Of a stretch of DNA of 16,606 bases, positions 7,924-14,016 are shown one piece after another. The notes beneath the pieces were generated by a model. The model searched no databases and had not been told where the DNA came from. It was given only the letters and a program-made list of their open reading frames with translations. The DNA is from an uncultured Desulfobulbaceae bacterium (GTDB lineage: Bacteria; Desulfobacterota; Desulfobulbia; Desulfobulbales; Desulfobulbaceae): NCBI GenBank assembly GCA_947260045.1, contig CAMYOP010000025.1:1-16606 (forward strand), read 5' to 3'. Position 1 is the stretch's first letter. The number at the start of each line of letters is the position of its first letter. The translations under genes were made by a program, and so were the position numbers.

Positions 7924-8481
7924 TTAGGCTCCTTGCGCCCAGTTGTCTAATTTTTCCATAACAGCATCTATGGTGTCATAGGATATATCAGGGAGCCAGC
8001 CACCAAAAGCATCAATTGCTTCCTGAAAACCCTGCTCAACTCCTTGTTTTATAGCATCCAGTCGGGATGGATCTCCGCCTGCTATGCCAATTGCAAATTG
8101 AAAAATCCGCTCTGATGTCTGCTCAACACCAAAATAACCGTCTTCGCTTACAAGCTGCTCGGCATCTCCTGGTGTAATGGCGGTAAGGTCAACTTGTCCG
8201 CCATCTGTCATTATATTGGTGTCAACACCCTGTTTGGTGAGCAGGTTGCTGACAAGCGTCTGCAACATCTGAAAACGAGCTCCAGTCTCACCATCTAAGG
8301 TCATGGAGCCTGTATAGGTAATAGTTGTGCTGGACTCTCCGCGAAGAGACACTTTGTCCATAGAAACGGATTCTTCGCCGTTTGTCTTTTTCGCAGAAAA
8401 AGTAGATGCCTCAACACTGTAGCTTTGATATGCCTGCAATGTGCTGTAGGTTTGATGACCTGTATTAACGTTTCCTAACAT
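7924..8481 (-). CDS. Flagellar-operon protein of unknown function (DUF5610-like)
   Basis: A 185-residue protein of no established function that begins the late flagellar operon. Residues 1-65 are Ser/Thr-rich and low in structure, with no signal peptide. Residues 66-181 look like a folded helical domain with GYFGVEQTSERIFQFAIGIAG at 115-135 and DISYDTIDAVMEKLDNWA at 165-182. From memory, proteins with this C-terminal pattern sit beside flgM in several deltaproteobacteria and are sometimes labelled hydrogenase-4 component G; that label has no support here. The in-frame TTG at 8502 would add seven residues, but GGAGG lies eight bases before the ATG at 8481, so the ATG is chosen. A sigma-28 promoter and a probable CsrA operator precede it. 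An exported or export-linked flagellar role is inference. Confidence 0.7.
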   Translation of the reverse strand: MLGNVNTGHQTYSTLQAYQSYSVEASTFSAKKTNGEESVSMDKVSLRGESSTTITYTGSMTLDGETGARFQMLQTLVSNLLTKQGVDTNIMTDGGQVDLTAITPGDAEQLVSEDGYFGVEQTSERIFQFAIGIAGGDPSRLDAIKQGVEQGFQEAIDAFGGWLPDISYDTIDAVMEKLDNWAQGA

Positions 8482-8490
8482 TTTGCCGCC

Positions 8491-8518
8491 TCCGTGCGTC
8501 AATATCGAACTTCCGTGC
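8491..8518 (-). promoter_or_regulatory. Probable CsrA operator in the leader of the flagellar operon
   Basis: On the minus strand the heptamer GCACGGA occurs twice, at 8512-8518 and 8491-8497, exactly 21 nt apart. Both contain the ACGGA core that fits the ANGGA motif of CsrA sites, and the second overlaps the GGAGG ribosome-binding site of the gene starting at 8481. Two sites about 18-25 nt apart, one covering the Shine-Dalgarno, is the classic geometry for bridging by a CsrA dimer. csrA lies downstream in the same gene block. Binding is inferred. Confidence 0.5.
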
Positions 8519-8552
8519 TTGATATGCTTAAGGAAATTTTTTCGTTATTATT

Positions 8553-8580
8553 ATATCGGCAGCCACGTTACAAAACTTTA
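8553..8580 (-). promoter_or_regulatory. Sigma-28 (FliA) promoter for the late flagellar operon
   Basis: Minus-strand TAAAGTTT (8573-8580) followed by GCCGATAT (8553-8560). Counting from TAAA the spacer is 16 nt, the same as at the flgK promoter. The -35 element matches the FliA consensus completely and the -10 has one mismatch. Transcription would start near 8546, giving a leader of about 65 nt. Because flgM is the second gene, sigma-28 would drive its own inhibitor. Confidence 0.85.
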
Positions 8581-8664
8581 TAGAAAAAAGAATTTTTCAC
8601 AAATAAAAAATTGAAACTTAAAAGCTTTAATTAACAGTACGTTATAAGTTTACCAGCCAATAGG

Positions 8665-8701
8665 TTGTCAAAAAAACCAAAAAATAGTGTTTTTTTAACA
8701 A
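8665..8701. repeat. A/T-tract inverted repeat between divergent promoters
   Basis: Left arm 8665-8677 (TTGTCAAAAAAAC) and right arm 8689-8701 (GTTTTTTTAACAA) pair at 12 of 13 positions around an 11-nt loop. It lies between the sigma-28 promoter on one side and the hemerythrin promoter on the other. It could be a bidirectional weak terminator, a curved-DNA element or a regulator site; the sequence alone does not decide. Confidence 0.5.
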
Positions 8702-8781
8702 ATCTCAAAAGAAAATACAGGAAGATGGAATAATAAAAAGGCTCATCTACTAAAAATATTTCCATTCTCTCATCTTGCTCT

Positions 8782-8810
8782 TTGAAATATGGACATCGAG
8801 ACCATATAAT
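8782..8810 (+). promoter_or_regulatory. Sigma-70-type promoter for the hemerythrin gene
   Basis: TTGAAA at 8782-8787 and a perfect TATAAT at 8805-8810 are separated by 17 nt. The predicted start near 8817 leaves a 70-nt leader before the ATG at 8887, which has a TTGGAG ribosome site. Confidence 0.75.
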
Positions 8811-8886
8811 GGATAAATAATCCTATGGTTCCAGATTTCTGTTTTTACAGAGATGTTTATCTTACACTTTTGACTTGGAGTTTTAA

Positions 8887-9288
8887 ATGGCACTGATTGA
8901 TTGGGATGATTCCTTACAACTGGATATTGATGAGATAGACAGGCAACATAAGCGACTTATTTCACTTATTAACGGCTTGCATGACGCCATGCGAAACAGG
9001 CAGGCGGATAAGGCATTGGGAGGAATACTCATTTCTCTTATCAACTATACGGAAGTTCACTTTTCAACTGAAGAAAAATATTTTGCCGCCTTTGGTTATC
9101 CAGAAACTAATTCCCATAAACAGGAGCATAAAGAGTTTGTGGTAAAAATTTCAGGATTTGAAAGAGATTTTCGGGAAGGAAAAATGATGTTATCTATTGA
9201 TGTTATGAAATTTTTGAAAAATTGGCTGACAAATCATATTAAAAAGAGCGATAAAGCATATGCTCCTTTTTTAATGGGTAGGATTTAA
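8887..9288 (+). CDS. Bacteriohemerythrin
   Basis: A 133-residue single-domain hemerythrin, a four-helix bundle that binds O2 at a non-heme di-iron centre. All seven expected ligands are visible: H21, H58, E62 (HFSTE), H77, H81 (HKQEH), H117 and D122 (HIKKSD). The length is typical of stand-alone bacterial forms, and no signal peptide or partner domain is present, so it should act in the cytoplasm. In anaerobes and microaerophiles such proteins are thought to scavenge or deliver oxygen, and in motile species they sometimes serve aerotaxis. It has its own promoter and is divergent from the flagellar operon, sharing the control region 8482-8886. It converges on the thioesterase gene with only 10 bp between stops and no visible terminator. 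Confidence 0.95.
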   Translation: MALIDWDDSLQLDIDEIDRQHKRLISLINGLHDAMRNRQADKALGGILISLINYTEVHFSTEEKYFAAFGYPETNSHKQEHKEFVVKISGFERDFREGKMMLSIDVMKFLKNWLTNHIKKSDKAYAPFLMGRI

Positions 9289-9298
9289 AGCCTTACAA

Positions 9299-9670
9299 TC
9301 ATTTGGAGGCTTCTGGGCAGGTAAGTTTTGTTTTTTTACCCTCTTCGTTTACATTGACAAGGGTTACCTTGGTTGAAAAAATTAAAGATCTATTGACCGT
9401 AGTATCTTTGCCTTGGTAGACCCCTACATTATACTGGATGGATGTTGTCCCCATCCTTGCTCGCTCAATGACAAATTTCAGGATAGTTCCTTTTCTCACA
9501 CTTTTTTTAAATTCAACCTTGTCCATGCCAATGGTGACAAATTGGCAACCTGGATATTGAAGGCTTGCCGCAATCCAGGCATATTCATCAACCCATTGAA
9601 GCATATAACCACCAAAGAGATAGCCGAAATGATTCAAATGTTCGGGTAAAACCAGTTTGTGATTTTCCAT
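9299..9670 (-). CDS. Hotdog-fold acyl-CoA thioesterase
   Basis: A 123-residue protein with the hotdog acyl-CoA hydrolase pattern. Residues 9-33 contain PEHLNHFGYLFGGYMLQWVD followed by EYAWI, in which N13, the FGG turn and the D28/E29 pair match the substrate-facing loop and helix of YciA/Acot-type enzymes. The rest alternates strands (VTIGMDKVEFKKSVRKGTIL). These cytoplasmic enzymes cleave acyl-CoA to free acid and CoA, usually as tetramers or hexamers. The chain length preference cannot be read here. AGAGGA lies seven bases before the ATG at 9670. It follows the FmdE-like gene after 55 bp on the same strand and may share its transcript. Confidence 0.85.
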   Translation of the reverse strand: MENHKLVLPEHLNHFGYLFGGYMLQWVDEYAWIAASLQYPGCQFVTIGMDKVEFKKSVRKGTILKFVIERARMGTTSIQYNVGVYQGKDTTVNRSLIFSTKVTLVNVNEEGKKTKLTCPEASK

Positions 9671-9725
9671 GGATCGTCCTCTTGTCTGTTCGGACCAAAA
9701 AAATCAATATGCCAAAGCGCAGACC

Positions 9726-10775
9726 TTAATTATTGCTGAGTTCCTGTATAGTCTGTTTTGAAACCATTCCGAGTAGGTCGTAAGGGCTCTGATCAGCAGC
9801 TATAAGTTGTTTCTTGAATTCTCTGCTGACTGGAAATGCTTTTTCAACCCTGAAAAAAAGCGATGAGTCATTCAACCAGTCAAAGAATTTTTGTGTGGTC
9901 ATAATTTTGAGATTGCGCGGCATGGTGATATCGAGTTTGGCTACCATGAAGAGGGCCTCCAGGCTCAGGGCGACAACCGCTCCCATGCCAGTATTTTCCT
10001 TGTTGGACCATTTTATAAGAATTCCCATTAGATAATTATCAGTGTTGTGGATCAAGCTTTTAGGATCCTGTGCCATGGAATAGAGACTTTTTTTGCCTGC
10101 TGTGAGGCCAAGCAGTGTCATAATAGCGTCATCCTTGCAGCCATTGGGACTGGCAATGAAGATATATTCTTCATCTGGATGCTGGAGTGGAAATTTTTGC
10201 TCTATTCCTTTAGCTGTCAAGTAGCCCAGAATAATACCAGGGCAGATATGGCCATGTGTCTCAGCACTCTTCAACAGGTCGTATGGCGCATCGCCTAACC
10301 ATGCCCTCATTATGGAAGTTATATGGTAAGTTTCTTCACCCGTAACGCCACCTGAGTTCCTAAAGAAAAAGTCAGATTTTTCAATATCTTTTTCTTGCAT
10401 AGAAAGGGCGCCAAGCTTACCAAATTTGCCATCATATCTTAAGACGACACACTGGCCTGTTTTTTTATTGGCCATGGCTACAAGCAAAGAGTTATGAGGT
10501 CGTTCGTCAAAAAACAACAGGTTGCCTTTACCAATTGAGCAGCCAGTTGTTTGTGCAATAATGTCAACATACTGCTCGGTGGTTTTTTCATTGAGTCTGA
10601 CATAGTTTGCATTTGTCAGAACTCCAAGATCAGGTGAATTCTTCTCAAGTTCCAGGGTTTTCATGGCATCATGCAGGAAGTGCTCGATTCCCTGTACATC
10701 ACATTTTCCCGTGCCAGGAAATAAGAGAAAGGCTGAGAGAAAGATAATTGCTATACGTATTGGTTGTCTGTACAT
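9726..10775 (-). CDS. Exported FmdE-domain protein
   Basis: A 349-residue protein. Residues 1-25 look like a signal peptide (basic MYRQPIR, hydrophobic IAIIFLSAFLLFP, then GTGKC), so it should be periplasmic. The TGKC end does not fit a lipobox well. The FmdE-like region begins near 165 with THGHICPG at 173-180 and continues with SPNGCKDDAIMTLLGLTAGK at 209-228, the His and Cys positions that bind metal in the FmdE family. FmdE is named after a subunit of formylmethanofuran dehydrogenase, but stand-alone exported members are common in sulfate reducers and lack a proven role. Residues 30-160 resemble no family I can name. No formylmethanofuran dehydrogenase genes are nearby. It sits between the DUF2007-like gene and the thioesterase on the same strand. 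Confidence 0.8.
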   Translation of the reverse strand: MYRQPIRIAIIFLSAFLLFPGTGKCDVQGIEHFLHDAMKTLELEKNSPDLGVLTNANYVRLNEKTTEQYVDIIAQTTGCSIGKGNLLFFDERPHNSLLVAMANKKTGQCVVLRYDGKFGKLGALSMQEKDIEKSDFFFRNSGGVTGEETYHITSIMRAWLGDAPYDLLKSAETHGHICPGIILGYLTAKGIEQKFPLQHPDEEYIFIASPNGCKDDAIMTLLGLTAGKKSLYSMAQDPKSLIHNTDNYLMGILIKWSNKENTGMGAVVALSLEALFMVAKLDITMPRNLKIMTTQKFFDWLNDSSLFFRVEKAFPVSREFKKQLIAADQSPYDLLGMVSKQTIQELSNN

Positions 10776-10854
10776 AAAGAGTCTCTAGGGTATTGTGTTG
10801 TAAAGAAAAAGGGTAAAAAAAGCCCAGGAAGGTAAAGCTCAGGTCAAAAGCAAA

Positions 10855-11109
10855 TTATTCCTGCTCGGACCAAGGAAGCTTTTCAGGGGTGGCATCCTGC
10901 CATTCCTGAATTATTTTTTTGGCCTTATCAAAATCAGATTGAAAAACTCGGATTATTCCCCAACCATATTGACTTTGATACAGGCCATCATACGCTGTAT
11001 CGTGGAAGGATACAACGTCTGCATCGATACTATGTTCAAGCAGGAGCGTTTCTAACGCCATTGCTTCTGCGTCGTTTGCAGGTTGATAGACATTGATTTT
11101 ATTTTCCAT
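10855..11109 (-). CDS. DUF2007-like small protein
   Basis: An 84-residue protein fitting the DUF2007 (putative prokaryotic signal-transducing) pattern: a first strand INVYQPANDAEAMALETLL, a second strand DADVVSFHD, and a closing strand and helix IIRVFQSDFDKAKKIIQEW. The fold is ferredoxin-like and resembles PII-type proteins; no catalytic residues are evident and the function is unknown. It lies 79 bp upstream of the FmdE-like gene on the same strand and diverges from the second DUF115 gene. AGGA a few bases before the ATG at 11109 supports the start. Confidence 0.7.
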   Translation of the reverse strand: MENKINVYQPANDAEAMALETLLLEHSIDADVVSFHDTAYDGLYQSQYGWGIIRVFQSDFDKAKKIIQEWQDATPEKLPWSEQE

Positions 11110-11148
11110 TATTCCTGATAATATTGTTTGGCGTATGGAGCACTCTTT

Positions 11149-11177
11149 TTGATTATACCTTGAGCAGATGCTATAAC
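11149..11177 (+). promoter_or_regulatory. Candidate sigma-70 promoter for the second DUF115 gene
   Basis: TTGATT at 11149-11154 and TATAAC at 11172-11177 with a 17-nt spacer. The start would fall near 11184, leaving a leader of about 43 nt to the GTG at 11227. The region is AT-rich, so a chance match is possible. Confidence 0.5.
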
Positions 11178-11179
11178 AA
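11152..11179 (-). promoter_or_regulatory. Candidate sigma-70 promoter for the DUF2007-like gene
   Basis: On the minus strand, TTGTTA (11174-11179) and a perfect TATAAT (11152-11157) are separated by 16 nt, with a leader of about 35 nt. It occupies the same bases as the opposing plus-strand candidate, so only one polymerase could bind at a time. Confidence 0.5.
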
Positions 11180-11226
11180 ACAGTAATAAAGATAAAAAAA
11201 GAACAAATACTATTTCACAGGAAATC

Positions 11227-12537
11227 GTGCAGGAACATTATTTAAGAAATAATCTAGCTCTTTTGCGGGAACGCTGGCCAGATATTGCTGAACTGGTTGA
11301 GAAAAGTATTGATTATAATGGTGTCTCTGCGCTTCAGGAAAACTCTATCAGGGCAACATTGATTATTGATTCGATACTGATTGCCAGTGCTTATGATCAG
11401 AGAAAAGAAGCAGAGGTACAGGCCTCTTTAATACCAGAGGCTAGCAGGGATGCCTGGGTCTATGGCCTGGGTCTGGGCGGGCTTGTCCGTAATTTGCTCC
11501 AGAGAAAAAATCTGGATCATCTCCATGTCACCCTCATGAATCCAGCGCTTACCCATCAAAGTCTGCGCTATTTTGATCACTCAGACTGGCTTGGAGACAG
11601 TAGAGTAGAGCTTCATACTGCCAGTGAGCAGACAGAGATACATTTTCCCTTTGCAGCAGTACCTTCCTGTCTCATTCTTGCAAATGAGCATTCTGCGAGA
11701 TTGCGGGATATTGTATTTTTAGAGCTGGCCAATCCATTTCTTCTCAAAAAACATAGTAAGGTCAACAAGGAACTCCTCATAAGACTTGAGGGAAATGAAG
11801 ACTTTATTAAGGGGGATGGGGATATTGCTGATTTATTTCAGTCAGCAACAGAGAAGACCTTTTTTATTGCTGCAGCAGGACCAAGTTTAGGCGATCACTA
11901 CGCGTATATAGCTTCAAAGAGAGACAGTGTGGTGTTGATTGCAGTTGATGCTGCTCTGGGACCACTGCTTAACGCTGGAATATCACCTGACATTGTCATC
12001 TGCATTGATGCAATGCCTGAGTTAAATGAGCTTTTTTTTAAACCCCATGCCGTTTCAATACCAAAGAAAATTACCCTTGTTTATTTTCCCATCGTTCATC
12101 AGGATGTTCTAAAAGCATGGTCAGGACAGAGGATGACAGCTTATTCTCCCAGTGAACTCTATCAGGAAACAAAAGCTAAATACCCCAAAGGGATGCTGTT
12201 TACATCAGGGAGTGTCCTTCATCCCGCAATTGACCTGGCTCGAAAAATGGGTGGCATACAGCTTGTCCTGTTTGGGGCTGATTTCTGTTTTGCTGGTGGC
12301 TTAAGTCACGTGTCCGGATCAGCTGCAGTGCCATTTGATCAAAGTAATACAGGGCATCACTGGGTGGTAAATAATCTTGGCGATAAGGTATCAACAGCTC
12401 CAAGCCTACTGGGATTTTTAAGGGATTTAGAGCGCTACATTGACCATTATCCTGAAATTACATATATCAATGCAAGTTCCAATGGAGCACGTATTAAAGG
12501 AACTCTTTTGCTTGAAGAGGTAAATGATGGAGCATGA
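11227..12537 (+). CDS. Short DUF115 / Maf-like protein
   Basis: A 436-residue second member of the Maf/DUF115 family. Residues 77-91 carry a glycine-rich VYGLGLGGLVRNLL turn. The DUF115 core spans about 211-380, with FIAAAGPSL at 213-221, VICID at 257-261 and LFGADFCFAGGLSHVSG at 348-364. Those motifs align with the same points in the 829-residue Maf protein of this window, but this copy lacks the helical linker and TPR tail. A role in flagellar or surface sugar transfer is inferred from family. No membrane segments are seen. The start is a GTG at 11227 with AGGA six bases upstream; stop codons lie upstream in frame. Its end overlaps the small ORF at 12524 by 14 bp, which implies translational coupling. 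Confidence 0.82.
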   Translation: MQEHYLRNNLALLRERWPDIAELVEKSIDYNGVSALQENSIRATLIIDSILIASAYDQRKEAEVQASLIPEASRDAWVYGLGLGGLVRNLLQRKNLDHLHVTLMNPALTHQSLRYFDHSDWLGDSRVELHTASEQTEIHFPFAAVPSCLILANEHSARLRDIVFLELANPFLLKKHSKVNKELLIRLEGNEDFIKGDGDIADLFQSATEKTFFIAAAGPSLGDHYAYIASKRDSVVLIAVDAALGPLLNAGISPDIVICIDAMPELNELFFKPHAVSIPKKITLVYFPIVHQDVLKAWSGQRMTAYSPSELYQETKAKYPKGMLFTSGSVLHPAIDLARKMGGIQLVLFGADFCFAGGLSHVSGSAAVPFDQSNTGHHWVVNNLGDKVSTAPSLLGFLRDLERYIDHYPEITYINASSNGARIKGTLLLEEVNDGA

Positions 12538-12796
12538 AAGCAGGCAAGTTTTGCGGCAATATGTTGAGGATACAGCGGCTGCTTTCATACAGGGGCGAGA
12601 AGGAGAAGCCAATGAAAGTTTTGTTGGGCTGATCGATAAACTGGTGCCGCTTTTACAAAGCGCAGAGCCTGAGGTCCTGCAACAACTCAATAAAGTCCTG
12701 ACAGAGACTCTGGCTGCCCAGGGGAGAAAGGATTATCTTCACATCGCTGATCAACTTCAGTACGAGCTAGCTCCTCTGTTAGATTCTATGCCCTAA
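12524..12796 (+). CDS. Small helical protein coupled to the DUF115 gene, unknown function
   Basis: A 90-residue acidic protein predicted to be almost entirely helical, with no signal peptide, cysteines or catalytic motif. The C-terminal part, LNKVLTETLAAQGRKDYLHI then ADQLQYELAPLL, is the most family-like section; from memory similar small proteins accompany DUF115 genes in other flagellated bacteria, but this was not searched. It begins inside the last codons of the DUF115 gene. Two in-frame ATGs (12524 and 12527) follow AGAGG at 3 and 6 bases, so the second start may be the one used. The coupled translation suggests a chaperone, adaptor or subunit of the DUF115 protein. That role is an inference. 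Confidence 0.7.
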   Translation: MMEHESRQVLRQYVEDTAAAFIQGREGEANESFVGLIDKLVPLLQSAEPEVLQQLNKVLTETLAAQGRKDYLHIADQLQYELAPLLDSMP

Positions 12797-12846
12797 TAAA
12801 GGAGAGTAGAAAATAACAAAACAGTAAGCTCTCATGTACGTCTATA

Positions 12847-13695
12847 TTAAGCTATATAATCCAGTTTTTTCTTTGATTTGACGATGCGTCCGTAAGCACG
12901 AATCCAGTCCATCTCATCAGCGTTCAGCGGTCCTTGTTTGAGAGCGTTAAAATTATTTTGTAACTGTTCTCTATTCTGTGGACCTGTTAAGACCACATGG
13001 ACATCTAGATTGGTTAAAACAAAGCGATAACAGAGCTCAGGAGTCAAAGGGGGCACAGGAGTTGTTGAGGTTCCTGGCCATTTTTCTATGCTGATTCCTT
13101 GTAACGGTCTGATTAACTGCTTCCAGGCAAGAGCTGTATAACTGATAAGCGCTGGGTTGCGCTTTTTGAGATAAGGAAAAATATCCTCTTCTGCCCCTGT
13201 ATGTTTGGCATTATAGCGAATCATAAACAGGTCGATTTCTGAGTCTTGGGCAAGTTTGCCCGCGCGTTTTCGATTATGGATGGAGGTGCCTATGGCTTTT
13301 ATCTTTCCCTCTTTTTTGAGTTGCACAAGTTCTTTGATGGTGCTGGCATTATACAAAGAGGTGCGTCCGAGCCAGCCAAGTTTGAAGACATCGAGATAAT
13401 CAGTCTTTAGTTTGCGCAAATTATTTTCAACACTGGCTCTTATCTGCAGGCCAAAATATCCCCAACCAAGAAGAGCAATAATATGCTTTTCCCTGTCAGC
13501 TTGTATGATCCGTTTGATTCCGTCAGTTGTTTTACTATAACTTCTCCCCCACACCCAGTAATTTGCTCCTTGTTCGGCTGCCCATTCGATGTCAGCTGAG
13601 CTGAGACCATAGTTGCCCGCTATACCCATGCGAAAAACCTGTTTGTTGACAATTGGTAAATGGGTTGTGGAAAAATTTTGAGGATTTGTATTCAT
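12847..13695 (-). CDS. Aldo/keto reductase-fold protein lacking the catalytic tetrad
   Basis: A 282-residue protein with the order of an AKR TIM barrel: SSADIEWAAEQGANYW (32-47), LRKLKTDYLDVFKLGW (93-108), LKKEGKIKAIGTSIHNR (126-142), and the late VVLTGPQNREQLQNN (234-248). The usual catalytic Asp of the N-F-F-D motif is V48, the Lys of the I-A-T-K motif is L76, and the His of the L-x-H-W motif is G107. Normal redox catalysis therefore looks unlikely, though the G-x-Q/N-R-E-Q-L nucleotide region persists. A TTG at 13785 is in frame, but AAGGTGG lies eight bases before the ATG at 13695, so the shorter start is preferred. It is transcribed alone, facing the DUF115 pair and diverging from the diguanylate cyclase. 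Confidence 0.8.
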   Translation of the reverse strand: MNTNPQNFSTTHLPIVNKQVFRMGIAGNYGLSSADIEWAAEQGANYWVWGRSYSKTTDGIKRIIQADREKHIIALLGWGYFGLQIRASVENNLRKLKTDYLDVFKLGWLGRTSLYNASTIKELVQLKKEGKIKAIGTSIHNRKRAGKLAQDSEIDLFMIRYNAKHTGAEEDIFPYLKKRNPALISYTALAWKQLIRPLQGISIEKWPGTSTTPVPPLTPELCYRFVLTNLDVHVVLTGPQNREQLQNNFNALKQGPLNADEMDWIRAYGRIVKSKKKLDYIA

Positions 13696-14016
13696 AATAG
13701 CTGCCACCTTATATGTTTTGATCCCGTATTTTTTATGTTTCATGATAGCATATTGGGGCAAAATAGTGAAAGCGACTGACTTCAATTTATAAAGGCGACT
13801 CCGACAGCTGATTGGTTTTTCACAACATGAATTTTAACAGATTTTGGTGGTTTAATTGACATGATAGATTCAGGCTCATACAATAAAAATTGAGCAATAC
13901 CTTATAGTAATTTCATCTGTACTGGAAAGCCTTCAGCAGAAGCAGGTATGAGTTGTTTGAAGTGTTGCCTCAGGTAAAAAATATGTTTTGAGAACAGCTA
14001 GAGTTTGGAGATGTAC
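13696..14016. other. AKR-diguanylate cyclase divergent intergenic region
   Basis: A 321-bp gap. The first 90 bp are an in-frame but less likely extension of the AKR gene. A strong plus-strand sigma-70 promoter lies at 13856-13884. No minus-strand promoter of similar quality and no RNA gene was found. Confidence 0.6.
13856..13884 (+). promoter_or_regulatory. Sigma-70 promoter for the diguanylate cyclase-cheA pair
   Basis: A perfect TTGACA at 13856-13861 and TACAAT (one mismatch) at 13879-13884 with an optimal 17-nt spacer. The start would be near 13891, leaving an unusually long leader of about 125 nt before the ATG at 14017. Confidence 0.8.

Larger units (their letters stand above)
8482..8886. 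other. Divergent AT-rich intergenic control region
   Basis: A 405-bp gap without a credible gene. It holds, from left to right, the leader and sigma-28 promoter of the minus-strand flagellar operon, an A/T-tract inverted repeat, and a sigma-70-type promoter for the plus-strand hemerythrin gene. Each is listed separately. Confidence 0.8.

Noticed and set aside
12427..12690. Open frame on the minus strand opposite the DUF115/small-protein junction.
   Set aside because: It is antisense to two well-supported genes, its protein is rich in Ser/Cys with no family pattern, and it has no ribosome site.
13696..13785. TTG-initiated N-terminal extension of the AKR protein.
   Set aside because: A strong AAGGTGG site precedes the ATG at 13695 and the added 30 residues do not resemble AKR sequence.
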